NCBI RefSeq assembly: GCF_016741815.1
Contig: NZ_JAERRJ010000011.1
Span: 1 to 64,000, forward strand
Origin: Nocardia acididurans
GTDB taxonomy: Bacteria; Actinomycetota; Actinomycetes; Mycobacteriales; Mycobacteriaceae
Direction of reading: 5' to 3'
Length of the DNA stretch: 64,000 bases
Position 1 is the stretch's first letter. Every line of letters begins with the position of its first letter. Both the position numbers and the translations under genes were made by a program. The notes under the pieces were generated by a model. That model had not been told where the DNA came from and ran no database searches. It saw only the letters and a program-made list of their open reading frames with translations. Shown here one piece after another: positions 28,580 to 36,800 of this stretch.

Positions 28580-29041
28580 GTGCTGGTCATCAGGGCCGAC
28601 CTCGTGGACGCCATGGTCGCGCACGCGCGCGCCGATCACCCCGACGAAGCCTGCGGCGTCCTCGCCGGTCCCGAGGGCTCGGACCGCCCCGAACGGTTCA
28701 TCCCCCTGGTGAACGCCGCCCGCTCGCCCACCTTCTACGAAATCGACTCGATGGATCTGCTCCGTCTGGTGCGCGAGCTCGAGGGCAAGGACGAGGAGCA
28801 GGTGGTCATCTACCACTCGCACACCGCGACCGAGCCGTACCCGAGCCGCACCGATATCACGCTGGCGCAGGAGCCGGGCGCGCACTACGTGCTGATCGGC
28901 ACCCGTGACCCCGTGCAGCACGAGCTGCGCAGCTACCGCATCGTCGACGGCGTGGTCACCGAGGAGCCGGTGCGCATCGTCGACTCGTACGCCGACCATG
29001 CCACCGAGGATCTCGACGCGGCCGAAATCGCCGACGCCTGA
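28580..29041 (+). CDS. mec: JAMM-type metallopeptidase Mec (CysO-cysteine hydrolase)
   Basis: The 153-residue zinc peptidase releases cysteine from the CysO-cysteine adduct. The JAMM ligand set is visible: Glu23 in DEACGVLAG, then His79, His81 and Asp92 in YHSHTATEPYPSRTD. Length and position equal Rv1334. The GTG at 28580 follows GGGAAGGA. It is 35 bases from cysO and should be translated in the same mRNA as cysO and cysM. Because CysO here has two residues after its Gly-Gly, Mec may also trim the precursor, as QbsD does for QbsE in Pseudomonas. That extra role is inference. Confidence 0.95.
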   Translation: MLVIRADLVDAMVAHARADHPDEACGVLAGPEGSDRPERFIPLVNAARSPTFYEIDSMDLLRLVRELEGKDEEQVVIYHSHTATEPYPSRTDITLAQEPGAHYVLIGTRDPVQHELRSYRIVDGVVTEEPVRIVDSYADHATEDLDAAEIADA

Positions 29042-29076
29042 ACACCTTCCGCCGGAACAAGCAAGGAGTCCCCCTC

Positions 29077-29355
29077 ATGCCGGTCACCGTGTCCATCCCG
29101 ACCATCATGCGTCCCCTCACCGGAGGGGAGAAGCGGGTGACGGCCGAAGGCGCGAGCCTGGCCGCGCTCATCGAGAACCTCGAGGCCAACCATCCCGGGC
29201 TGAAGGAGCGGCTGCTCAAGGACGGCAAGCTGAACCGCTACGTCAACATCTACATCGATGACGAGGATGTGCGGTTCGCGGGCGGGCTGGAGGCCGAGGT
29301 GCCCGCTGACGGCACCGTGACCATTCTTCCGGCGGTCGCCGGCGGCGCGCGCTAA
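29077..29355 (+). CDS. cysO: Sulfur-carrier protein CysO with C-terminal GGAR
   Basis: The 92-residue ubiquitin-like protein carries sulfide as a C-terminal thiocarboxylate for cysteine synthesis. It opens VTVSIPTIMRPLTGGEK and ends VTILPAVAGG plus two further residues, Ala-Arg, before the TAA. The Gly-Gly should be terminal in the active form, so the last two residues must be removed. The neighbouring JAMM protease Mec is the obvious candidate. AAGGAG precedes the ATG by about seven bases. The cysM start codon is two bases after the stop, so the genes are translationally linked. Confidence 0.96.
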   Translation: MPVTVSIPTIMRPLTGGEKRVTAEGASLAALIENLEANHPGLKERLLKDGKLNRYVNIYIDDEDVRFAGGLEAEVPADGTVTILPAVAGGAR

Positions 29356-29357
29356 CC

Positions 29358-30320
29358 GTGGCGCGCTACGAGTCGCTGATCGCGACGCTCGGCGATACCC
29401 CGCTGGTCGGGCTGAAGACGCTGTCCCCGCAGTGGGACGGCGACGACCACGTGCGGCTGTGGGCGAAACTCGAGGACCGCAATCCGACCGGCTCCATCAA
29501 GGACCGTCCGGCGCTGCGCATGATCGAGCAGGCCGAAGCCGACGGCAGGCTGACGCCCGGCTGCACGATCCTGGAGCCCACCAGCGGCAACACCGGCATC
29601 TCGCTGGCCATGGCCGCCAAGCTCAAGGGCTACCGCCTGGTCTGCGTCATGCCGGAGAACACCTCGGTGGAGCGGCGGCAACTGCTCACCATGTTCGGCG
29701 CCGAGATCATCGACTCCCCGGCCGCGGGCGGCTCCAATCAGGCTGTGGCGCTGGCCAAGCAGATCGCCGCCGAGAACCCGGACTGGGTGATGCTGTACCA
29801 GTACGGCAATCCCGCGAACGCGCTCGCGCACTACGAGAGCACGGGCCCGGAGATTCTGGCCGACCTGCCCGAGATCACCCACTTCGTGGCGGGCCTGGGC
29901 ACCACCGGCACCCTCATGGGCACCGGCCGCTTCCTGCGCGAGAAGCTTCCCGATATCGAGATCGTCGCCGCCGAACCCCGGTACGGCGAACTGGTTTACG
30001 GCCTGCGTAATCTCGACGAGGGTTTCGTCCCCGAGCTCTACGACGAGTCGGTGCTCACCTCCCGTTTCTCGGTGGGCCCCTACGACGCCGTCCGCCGCAC
30101 CCGCGAATTGGTGCTGGAGGAAGGCATTTTCGCGGGCATCTCCACGGGCGCGATCCTGCACGCCGCACTCGGCGTGGCCAAGAAGGCGCAGAAGGCGGGC
30201 CGCCGCGCCGATATCGCCTTCGTGGTCGCGGACGCGGGCTGGAAGTACCTGTCCACCGGCGCGTACGACGGCACCCTCGAAGAGGCGGAGGAGAAACTCG
30301 ACGGCCAGCTCTGGGCCTGA
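29358..30320 (+). CDS. cysM: O-phosphoserine sulfhydrylase CysM
   Basis: The 320-residue PLP enzyme makes cysteine from O-phospho-L-serine using CysO-thiocarboxylate as sulfur donor. The PLP lysine is Lys48 in NPTGSIKDRPA; the substrate-binding loop TSGNTGISLA and the AGLGTTGTLMGTGR phosphate cup are conserved. The ending EKLDGQLWA is typical of the mycobacterial CysM group, whose C-terminal tail covers the active site. The GTG start immediately follows cysO. The mec-cysO-cysM trio is a self-contained route, thought in mycobacteria to serve cysteine supply under oxidative stress. Confidence 0.96.
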   Translation: MARYESLIATLGDTPLVGLKTLSPQWDGDDHVRLWAKLEDRNPTGSIKDRPALRMIEQAEADGRLTPGCTILEPTSGNTGISLAMAAKLKGYRLVCVMPENTSVERRQLLTMFGAEIIDSPAAGGSNQAVALAKQIAAENPDWVMLYQYGNPANALAHYESTGPEILADLPEITHFVAGLGTTGTLMGTGRFLREKLPDIEIVAAEPRYGELVYGLRNLDEGFVPELYDESVLTSRFSVGPYDAVRRTRELVLEEGIFAGISTGAILHAALGVAKKAQKAGRRADIAFVVADAGWKYLSTGAYDGTLEEAEEKLDGQLWA

Positions 30321-30341
30321 GCCCGGGGACTCGGCGCAGGC

Positions 30342-30569
30342 TCAGCCCGCGATACTGGGTCCGCCGCCCTGCGGGTGGTAGTCGTTGCGAGGTCGGGGGC
30401 GGTTGCGCTCGTTGTCCTTCCGTATCTTCCCGATCAGCGTCGAGACCAGCTTCGCGCGCTGCCCGGTGCCGGGCTCCTCGGGTGGGTGCGGCTCGGGGTT
30501 GTCCCCTTGTGGCGGAGGCGTTTCGGCTGCGGACGGTTCCCGCTGGTCGGTCTTCCGGCGTCTGAACAT
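30342..30569 (-). CDS. Small proline-rich, highly charged protein
   Basis: This 75-residue frame begins MFRRRKTDQREP, continues with a Pro/Glu-rich segment and ends with KLVSTLIGKIRKDNERNRPRPR and a Gly-rich tail. No family is recognised. It fills the gap between cysM and the rhomboid gene on the opposite strand. TACCCT ends five bases before the ATG, close to the leaderless pattern of the region. The composition is biased, so a chance frame cannot be excluded. Confidence 0.5.
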   Translation of the reverse strand: MFRRRKTDQREPSAAETPPPQGDNPEPHPPEEPGTGQRAKLVSTLIGKIRKDNERNRPRPRNDYHPQGGGPSIAG

Positions 30570-30700
30570 ACTCGAGGGTAGGGCGAGCCCCGCCGCGCGC
30601 GCTCCTGATTTTCCCAGCCGTGACCGGGGCGGGTTTCGCATTTCCCGGGTCCGGCGCGGCCGGGCGGTACGCTCGATTGCAGGCCGAGGAGGTACTGGCG

Positions 30701-31402
30701 ATGAGCGGTGGCGTCGGAGCGTCGTTCGATCCGGATCGGATCGCGCGCATGCGCGGGCAGTTGGCGAATCCGGGCGTGGCCGCGCGCGGGCGCGGTGCGG
30801 TGAAGCTGCTGTGGCAGCGCGCGATTGCGATTGTTCTCGCGTTTACGGCGTTTCTCTACGGGGTAGAGGGCGTCGACTCCGTGACCGATCACAGTCTCGA
30901 CTTCGCCGGCGGTGTGAAGCCGCGGCAGGTCGACGGGCTGGACGGGATTCTGTTCGCGCCTGTGCTGCACGCCGATTGGGAGCATCTGATGGGCAACACC
31001 GTCCCGGTGCTGGTCCTCGGACTGCTCACCTTGCTCACCGGCATCGGCCGTGGGCTGGCTGCCACGGCAATCGTGTGGGTGATCGGCGGTCTGGGCCAGT
31101 GGCTGCTGGGTGCGAGCAACTCCGTCCACGTGGGCGCGTCGGTGCTGGTGTTCGGCTGGCTCACCTATCTGATCTCGCGCGGCTGGTTCGCGCGGAATGT
31201 GGCTCAGATCGCCATCGGGGTGGTCGTGGGGTTGCTGTACGGCTCGATTCTGTGGGGAGTGCTGCCCGGACAGAACGGAATCTCTTGGCAAGGGCATCTT
31301 TTCGGGGCGTTGGGTGGACTGGTAGCCGGGTGGGTACTCTCTAGCGATGAACGTCGTCATCGTCGCGGGGCTGACGCCGGCCGTCTCGCGTCGTCGGGGT
31401 GA
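30701..31402 (+). CDS. Rhomboid-family intramembrane protease
   Basis: The 233-residue membrane protein has six or so membrane segments with the rhomboid catalytic dyad: Ser147 in VHVGASVLVFGWL and His199 in SWQGHLFGALGG. The HADWEHLMGNT segment (residues 90-100) supplies the usual loop His and Asn. The usual GASG is GASV here. It matches Rv1337. AGGAGG stands nine bases before the ATG. The last 18 residues are basic and look unlike a normal rhomboid end. They coincide with the place where murI would be expected and may reflect a past deletion. Confidence 0.92.
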   Translation: MSGGVGASFDPDRIARMRGQLANPGVAARGRGAVKLLWQRAIAIVLAFTAFLYGVEGVDSVTDHSLDFAGGVKPRQVDGLDGILFAPVLHADWEHLMGNTVPVLVLGLLTLLTGIGRGLAATAIVWVIGGLGQWLLGASNSVHVGASVLVFGWLTYLISRGWFARNVAQIAIGVVVGLLYGSILWGVLPGQNGISWQGHLFGALGGLVAGWVLSSDERRHRRGADAGRLASSG

Positions 31403-31470
31403 CGCGAGCACCGGTCGGCGATTTGGGGGATCCCTCCTTGAGTGAGAACGCGTCGTGGCAGCATGGGGGA

Positions 31471-32235
31471 ATGCGCCTCACCGTCATCGGGTGCTCGGGC
31501 AGCGTGTCCGGCCCGGATTCCCCGGCGTCGGGATACCTGCTCACCGGCCCGGATATGACCCCGACCGTCATCGACTTCGGTCCCGGTGTGCTGGGCGCGT
31601 TGCAGCGCTACCTCGATCCGGGTGAGGTGGACATCTTCCTCACCCACCTGCACGCCGACCATTGCCTGGATCTGCCGGGCCTGCTGGTGTGGCGGCGCTA
31701 CCACCCGAACCCGCCCACGGGGAAGGCCATCGTCTACGGCCCGTCCGACACCTCGCTGCGCATCGGCAACGCCTCCGCGGAGATCGGCGGCGAAACCGAC
31801 GACTGGTCCGATGTCATCGACATGCGCCAGTGGACGGTCGGCGAGCCGATCCCCTTCGGCCCCGGCCACACCGTCGAGGCCCGCCGCATGTACCACCCGC
31901 CGGAGTCCTACGGCCTGCGCATCAAGACCGCCGCGGGCAAGACCTTCGTCTACACCGGCGACACGGCCATCTGCGACGACGTCTACGAACTCGCGCGCGG
32001 CGCGGACGTCCTCCTCTCCGAGGCCTCCTGGACCCACGACCCCGCCAACCGCCCGCCCGGCATCCACCTATCGGGCACCGAGGCCGGCATGATCGCCGCC
32101 GAAGCAGGCGTGGGGGAACTCCTGCTCACCCATATCCCGCCGTGGACCTCCCGCGAAGACGTGATCGCCGAAGCCAAGGCCGTTTTCACCGGTCCCGTCC
32201 ACGCCGTCTCCCCGGGTGAGACCTTCGAGATCTGA
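31471..32235 (+). CDS. Metallo-beta-lactamase-fold phosphodiesterase (Rv1339 type)
   Basis: The 254-residue protein carries the metal-binding HLHADH motif at residues 59-64, a later Asp in YTGDTAICDD and His in LLLTHIPPW, the ligand set of this fold. Its M. tuberculosis counterpart Rv1339 has been reported to hydrolyse cyclic AMP. The start is uncertain. The ATG at 31471 begins at the conserved RLTVIGCSGS. A GTG at 31399 overlaps the rhomboid stop by four bases (GTGA), which would suggest coupling and add 24 residues; a TTG at 31438 is also possible. murI normally lies between this gene and the rhomboid gene. Confidence 0.9.
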   Translation: MRLTVIGCSGSVSGPDSPASGYLLTGPDMTPTVIDFGPGVLGALQRYLDPGEVDIFLTHLHADHCLDLPGLLVWRRYHPNPPTGKAIVYGPSDTSLRIGNASAEIGGETDDWSDVIDMRQWTVGEPIPFGPGHTVEARRMYHPPESYGLRIKTAAGKTFVYTGDTAICDDVYELARGADVLLSEASWTHDPANRPPGIHLSGTEAGMIAAEAGVGELLLTHIPPWTSREDVIAEAKAVFTGPVHAVSPGETFEI

Positions 32236-32384
32236 AGGCGACAACTGATTTCGTGCGGGCCGGGTAACTCACCGGGTACGTCCGAAATCGGGTCGGCTGT
32301 TACCGGCGGCACGGATGCACGATTGTCGACGGCTCCTTATCGCCCGCAAGAGTCGCGGAGAGGCGGGAGAGCTAGGCTGTGCTC

Positions 32385-33151
<767 letters not shown>

Positions 33152-33155
<4 letters not shown>

Positions 33156-33760
33156 CCCGCCGCGTCCTGGTGGCCAGCCGAAACGCCAAGAAGCTCAACG
33201 AACTCCGCCGCATCCTCGATGAAGCGAACGTCACCGGCATCGAGATCGTCGGCCTGAACGACGTCCCCGAATACCCGGAGGCCCCGGAAACCGGAGCCAC
33301 CTTCGAGGAGAATGCGGTCGCCAAGGCCCGAGACGGTTTCGCCGCCACCGGATTGCCCTGTGTCGCAGACGATTCCGGCATCGCCGTGGACGCCCTGAAC
33401 GGTATGCCCGGTGTCCTGTCGGCCCGCTGGTCCGGCAAGCACGGCGACGACGAGGCCAACAACATTCTGCTGCTGGCCCAGCTCGGCGACGTCCCCGACG
33501 ACCGTCGCGGCGCGCAGTTCGTCTCCGCCTGCGCCCTGGTCGCCGACGGCGTCGAGGAGATCGTGCGCGGCGAATGGCCCGGAACCATCAACCGGAACCC
33601 GGTGGGCGACGGCGGTTTCGGCTACGACCCGCTGTTCGTCCCGGCCGGCGGCACGGTCACCTCGGCCGAGCTCACCCCCGCGGAGAAGGACGCCGCCTCA
33701 CACCGCGGCCGCGCCCTGCGCCAACTGCTCCCGACCTTGGCGGCGCTGGCCGACAACTGA
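33152..33760 (+). CDS. rdgB: XTP/dITP pyrophosphatase (RdgB/HAM1)
   Basis: The 202-residue house-cleaning enzyme hydrolyses dITP, dXTP and ITP so that deaminated purines are not built into nucleic acid. Family segments are VLVASRNAKKLNELRRIL at the start, EENAVAKAR, the active-site CVADDSGIAVDALNGMPGVLSARW, GFGYDPLF and the SHRGRALRQL ending. Its ATG overlaps the rph stop codon, so translation is coupled. A long perfect hairpin 42 bases after the stop ends the operon. Confidence 0.96.
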
Positions 33761-33801
33761 ATCAGCACGCGGCGATCTCGCTGTTTCGACTGTGGGAATA
33801 C

Positions 33802-33838
33802 AGCGGCGCCCCCTCCATCAGGAGGGGGCGCCGCTGCT
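33802..33838. terminator. Perfect 15-bp bidirectional terminator
   Basis: The arms AGCGGCGCCCCCTCC (33802-33816) and its complement (33821-33835) flank an ATCA loop. The hairpin separates convergent rdgB and the second DUF3817 gene. Confidence 0.88.
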
Positions 33839-33850
33839 ATGTCTGGATCC

Positions 33851-34261
33851 CTACAGGCCGAAGGTCGCCTTCACGTCCTTGGTGCGGGTGTGCTCGAATA
33901 CGAACGACAGGAACGGAATCGTGCCCGCCAGGCAGGTGAGGAAGGTCGTCATCGGCTTCCACCGCGCCTTGATACCCAGGTCGATCGTGCACGCCAGGTA
34001 GATCATGTAGAAGATGCCGTGCACCTGGCCGATGTAGAACAGCCAGCCCGGCGCGGTGCTGCTGTCGTCGAGCAGCAGGTACTTGTAGATCATCTCGCCG
34101 GTGAGCACGAGCAGCCAGATACCGGTGATGTAGGCCAAGACTCGGTACCGCACCAGTGCGCTGCGGATCTTCTCGGTCGGCGCGGCACCGAGCGGACGCG
34201 GCGCGAGGGTGGCGTCACCGGTCGCGACAGGGGTGTCGGCGGAGTTGTCGCGGGTGGTCAA
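33851..34261 (-). CDS. DUF3817 membrane protein
   Basis: The 136-residue protein has a hydrophilic N-terminus of about 35 residues and three membrane segments with the DUF3817 pattern (FYIGQVHGIFYMIYLA, LAGTIPFLSFVFEH). It corresponds to Rv1342c and is a distant paralogue of the gene at 4237. The only start fitting the full frame is a TTG whose bases overlap the stop codon of the upstream gene (TTGA). Coupled translation with that gene is therefore likely. Function unknown. Confidence 0.87.
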   Translation of the reverse strand: MTTRDNSADTPVATGDATLAPRPLGAAPTEKIRSALVRYRVLAYITGIWLLVLTGEMIYKYLLLDDSSTAPGWLFYIGQVHGIFYMIYLACTIDLGIKARWKPMTTFLTCLAGTIPFLSFVFEHTRTKDVKATFGL

Positions 34262-34704
34262 CCGGCGTTCCTTTCGGTGTTGGTGCGTAGCCCGGCAGCA
34301 CGGATCTGTTCATCCATGTCGTGGGCGTGCAATCCAGCCAGGTATTTGTTGTATTCGCTGAGCTCCGGATCGTCGTCCTTGGCGGCCTTCGGGCGCTCGG
34401 GGAGGATTCCGGCGGGAATTTCGCGGGCCGTGGCCGCTTTGGGCCGCTTGGGCGTAGGCGTGGGCTCCTCGGGAGCCTGCGCCTGCTGTTCCAGTTCGGC
34501 ATGGTGTTCCAACCGCACGAACCGGAAATAGGCCCACACGACGAACCCGGCGAACAGCGGCCACTGCAGTGCGTAACCGAGATTCTGTGCCGTGCCACCG
34601 GTCGCTTCGAAGCGCGTCCACTGCCAGTACCCCAGGGCCAAGCAGACCCCGGACGCAATGATCACGAAGAGAATCAATGCCGGACGGCGTTGGGGAGCGG
34701 ACAC
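34258..34704 (-). CDS. LprD-like membrane protein
   Basis: The 148-residue protein has two membrane helices (ALILFVIIASGVCLALGYWQW and a second at about 45-62) and a charged cytoplasmic tail containing EIPAGILPERPK and DPELSEYNKYLAGLH, both shared with Rv1343c (LprD) of M. tuberculosis. No lipobox of good quality is seen, so the lipoprotein name is doubtful here. The GTG at 34704 follows TACCTT by six bases and is preferred to the frame beginning at 34755. A perfect 14-base hairpin covers the -35 region of this promoter. Confidence 0.87.
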   Translation of the reverse strand: MSAPQRRPALILFVIIASGVCLALGYWQWTRFEATGGTAQNLGYALQWPLFAGFVVWAYFRFVRLEHHAELEQQAQAPEEPTPTPKRPKAATAREIPAGILPERPKAAKDDDPELSEYNKYLAGLHAHDMDEQIRAAGLRTNTERNAG

Positions 34705-34716
34705 ACTAACAAGGTA

Positions 34717-34747
34717 CCTGGCTACTACGGAGCCCGTAGTAGCCAGG
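34717..34747. promoter_or_regulatory. Perfect 14-bp inverted repeat: SDR terminator or operator of the LprD-like gene
   Basis: CCTGGCTACTACGG (34717-34730) and its exact complement (34734-34747) flank AGC. Downstream of the SDR gene it could end transcription. It also abuts the TACCTT -10 of the LprD-like gene at 34716-34711, where it would occupy the -35 region. Confidence 0.7.
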
Positions 34748-34767
34748 GGACACACATGTGACGTGCG

Positions 34768-35643
34768 TCAGAACTTGTACGTGACGCCGGTCAGTCGCTC
34801 GGACTCCTCCCACAGTCGCCGCCACAGCTCGCGGTTCTGCGAGAGCTTGGTGGAGGCCGCCGCTTCGACCGGTCCCTGGCTGCCGAACCACCGGTTCGGA
34901 CCCCAGTACACGGTCGGGTCCGCGTCCGGCATGGTCGCCGCGAACAGCGACGAGTGCGCGGCGCGGGCGGGGGAGTGGCCGACGAGCCGGATGAACGGCT
35001 TGGAGATCTTGTCCAGCGGGGTTTCGGTCTGCGCGAACAGATCGGTGGCCGAGACGCCGGGGTGCACGCCGTAGGACCGCTTGGTGGACCCGGCCTCGCT
35101 GAGTCGCCGCTGCAGTTCCCGCGCGAACATCAGGTTGGACAGCTTCGACTGCGCGTACGCGAGATTGCGCTGGTAGCGGCGGTTCTCGTAGTTGAGATCG
35201 TCGATCCACAGCTTCGGCGTCTGCTTGTGCGCGATGGAGGCCAGCGACACCACACGGTCATTGATCTTGTCGAGCAGCAGGCCGGTGAGCGCGTAGTGGC
35301 CCAGATGATTGACGCCCCACTGGGTTTCGAACCCGTCCTTGGTGCGCGAGAACGGCACGTTCATCAGACCCGCGTTGTTGATCAGCACATCGAATTCGCC
35401 CTGCTGCGCGGCGAATTCGCGCACCGAAGCCAGCGAGGCGAGGTCGAGGGCCGCGACCCGCACGTCACCGTCGATGCGGTCGGCCACCTCCTGCGCCTTG
35501 GCGGTGTTGCGGCAGGCCATGACGATGGTCGCGCCCTTGCTCGCGAGCACCTTGGTGGTCTGCTCGCCGATCCCGCCATTGGCTCCGGTGATCACGAAGG
35601 TGCGCCCCGACTGATCCGGGATTTCGCTCGGCTTCCATGCCAT
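34768..35643 (-). CDS. SDR-family oxidoreductase (retinol-dehydrogenase-like)
   Basis: The 291-residue SDR has TGANGGIG (residues 19-26), an Arg after strand two (ACRNTAKA) suggesting NADP(H), LINNAGLM, and the catalytic Ser...Tyr-x-x-x-Lys in SLASIA and YAQSKLSN. The broad GVNHLGHYALT and YGVHPGVSATDL segments place it with the light-dependent protochlorophyllide/retinol-dehydrogenase-like SDRs whose actinobacterial members have no assigned substrate. GTGAGGTC precedes the ATG. A 16-base palindrome in its promoter region suggests control by a repressor. Confidence 0.9.
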   Translation of the reverse strand: MAWKPSEIPDQSGRTFVITGANGGIGEQTTKVLASKGATIVMACRNTAKAQEVADRIDGDVRVAALDLASLASVREFAAQQGEFDVLINNAGLMNVPFSRTKDGFETQWGVNHLGHYALTGLLLDKINDRVVSLASIAHKQTPKLWIDDLNYENRRYQRNLAYAQSKLSNLMFARELQRRLSEAGSTKRSYGVHPGVSATDLFAQTETPLDKISKPFIRLVGHSPARAAHSSLFAATMPDADPTVYWGPNRWFGSQGPVEAAASTKLSQNRELWRRLWEESERLTGVTYKF

Positions 35644-35701
35644 GGTCTGACCTCACTGAATAGGTGCGGGGGAGGTGCTCCGTCGCATTCTCCCACTCGA
35701 C

Positions 35702-35717
35702 CTTACTTCAGAGTAAG
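35702..35717. promoter_or_regulatory. Palindromic operator upstream of the SDR gene
   Basis: CTTACTTCAGAGTAAG has perfect six-base arms around TCAG. It lies 59 bases before the SDR start, between that gene and the sigma factor gene, and overlaps a candidate -35 region. Confidence 0.6.
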
Positions 35718-35743
35718 TTCCGGCGGTAGCCTGCCGTGCCAGC

Positions 35744-36688
35744 TTACTCAGACAGCATGCCCTCGAGCAGGGCCGTGCGCGACGGATGCCGCATCTTCTG
35801 CATGGCCTTGGCTTCGATCTGGCGAATTCGCTCGCGCGACACGCCGAAGACGCGCCCGACCTCCTCCAGTGTGCGCGCCTCGCTGCCGTCCAGCCCGTAG
35901 CGCAGTGCGATCACCTGTGCCTCCCGCTCGGGCAGGGACCGCAGCACCTTGCCGAGCTGACCGCGCAGCGCCGCCTCGGTGACCGTCACCGACGGGTCGG
36001 GGGTGCGGTCGGCGAGCAGTTCGCCGAATTCGGTGGCGTCCTCCTCGCCGATCGGCGTGTGCAGCGAAATCGGTTCGCGCCCATGGCGAAGCGTCTCGCG
36101 GACCTGCTCGACCGGCAGGTCGAGCTCGGCCGCCAGCTCCTCGACGGTGCAGTCCCGGCCCAGCTGCTGCGACAGCGTCCGCTGGGTGCGCACGGCCCGG
36201 TTCAGCACCTCGACCACATGCCCCGGAATTCGGATGGTGCGGCTCTGATCGGCCAGCGCGCGCCCGATGGACTGTTTGATCCACCAGGTGGCGTAGGTGG
36301 AGAACTTGAGCCCGCGCCGGTGCTCGAACTTGTCGACGGCCCGCATGAGCCCGAAGGTGCCCTCCTGGGTCAGGTCCAGCAGTGACATGCCGGTGGGGGT
36401 GGGGTAGCGCTTGGCGATGGAGACCACCAGGCGCAGATTCGCCCGCACCATGTGGTCCTTGGCGCGGTGGCCGGCGGCGACGGCGCGGCCCAGCTCCCGG
36501 CGCTCCGTCGCGCTGAGTTCGATTCCCGCGGCGGCACATTCGTCCAGCCGCTGCTGTGCGAGCAGGCCCGCCTCGATGCGTTCGCCGAGCTCGTGCTCGT
36601 CGGCCGCGGTCAGCAGTTCCGTCCGCCCGATCTGCCGCAGGTAGTCCTTGATGGCGTCTTCACTCACGGTGCTCACGGTGGCAGGCAT
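35744..36688 (-). CDS. Sigma-70 family RNA polymerase sigma factor (group 2-like)
   Basis: The 314-residue factor has region 1.2 (DAIKDYLRQIGRTELLT), region 2 with NLRLVVSIAKRY, TQEGTFGLMRAVDKFEHRRG and the FSTYATWWIKQSIGRAL core for -10 recognition, region 3, and region 4.2 with SRERIRQIEAKAMQKMRHPSR for -35 recognition. The absence of a long N-terminal extension places it with SigB/HrdB-like alternative factors rather than SigA. The ATG at 36688 has AGAGGAG six bases upstream. Group 2 factors act in stationary phase and stress. It diverges from a TetR gene. Confidence 0.92.
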   Translation of the reverse strand: MPATVSTVSEDAIKDYLRQIGRTELLTAADEHELGERIEAGLLAQQRLDECAAAGIELSATERRELGRAVAAGHRAKDHMVRANLRLVVSIAKRYPTPTGMSLLDLTQEGTFGLMRAVDKFEHRRGLKFSTYATWWIKQSIGRALADQSRTIRIPGHVVEVLNRAVRTQRTLSQQLGRDCTVEELAAELDLPVEQVRETLRHGREPISLHTPIGEEDATEFGELLADRTPDPSVTVTEAALRGQLGKVLRSLPEREAQVIALRYGLDGSEARTLEEVGRVFGVSRERIRQIEAKAMQKMRHPSRTALLEGMLSE

Positions 36689-36786
36689 GGCGGCTCCTCT
36701 GGTCTCGTCGCTTGCGGCGACGAACACAAAGTTAGAGCAGACCTAAAAATATGTCAACCATGAATTTATGATGGGTTTGAGATACG

Positions 36787-36800
36787 CTCATCCGTATGAG
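36787..36800. promoter_or_regulatory. Dyad over the TetR start codon
   Basis: CTCAT (36787-36791) and ATGAG (36796-36800) are perfect complements around CCGT. The right arm contains the ATG of the TetR gene, and the left arm touches its -10 element. Binding here would block a leaderless transcript. Confidence 0.5.
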
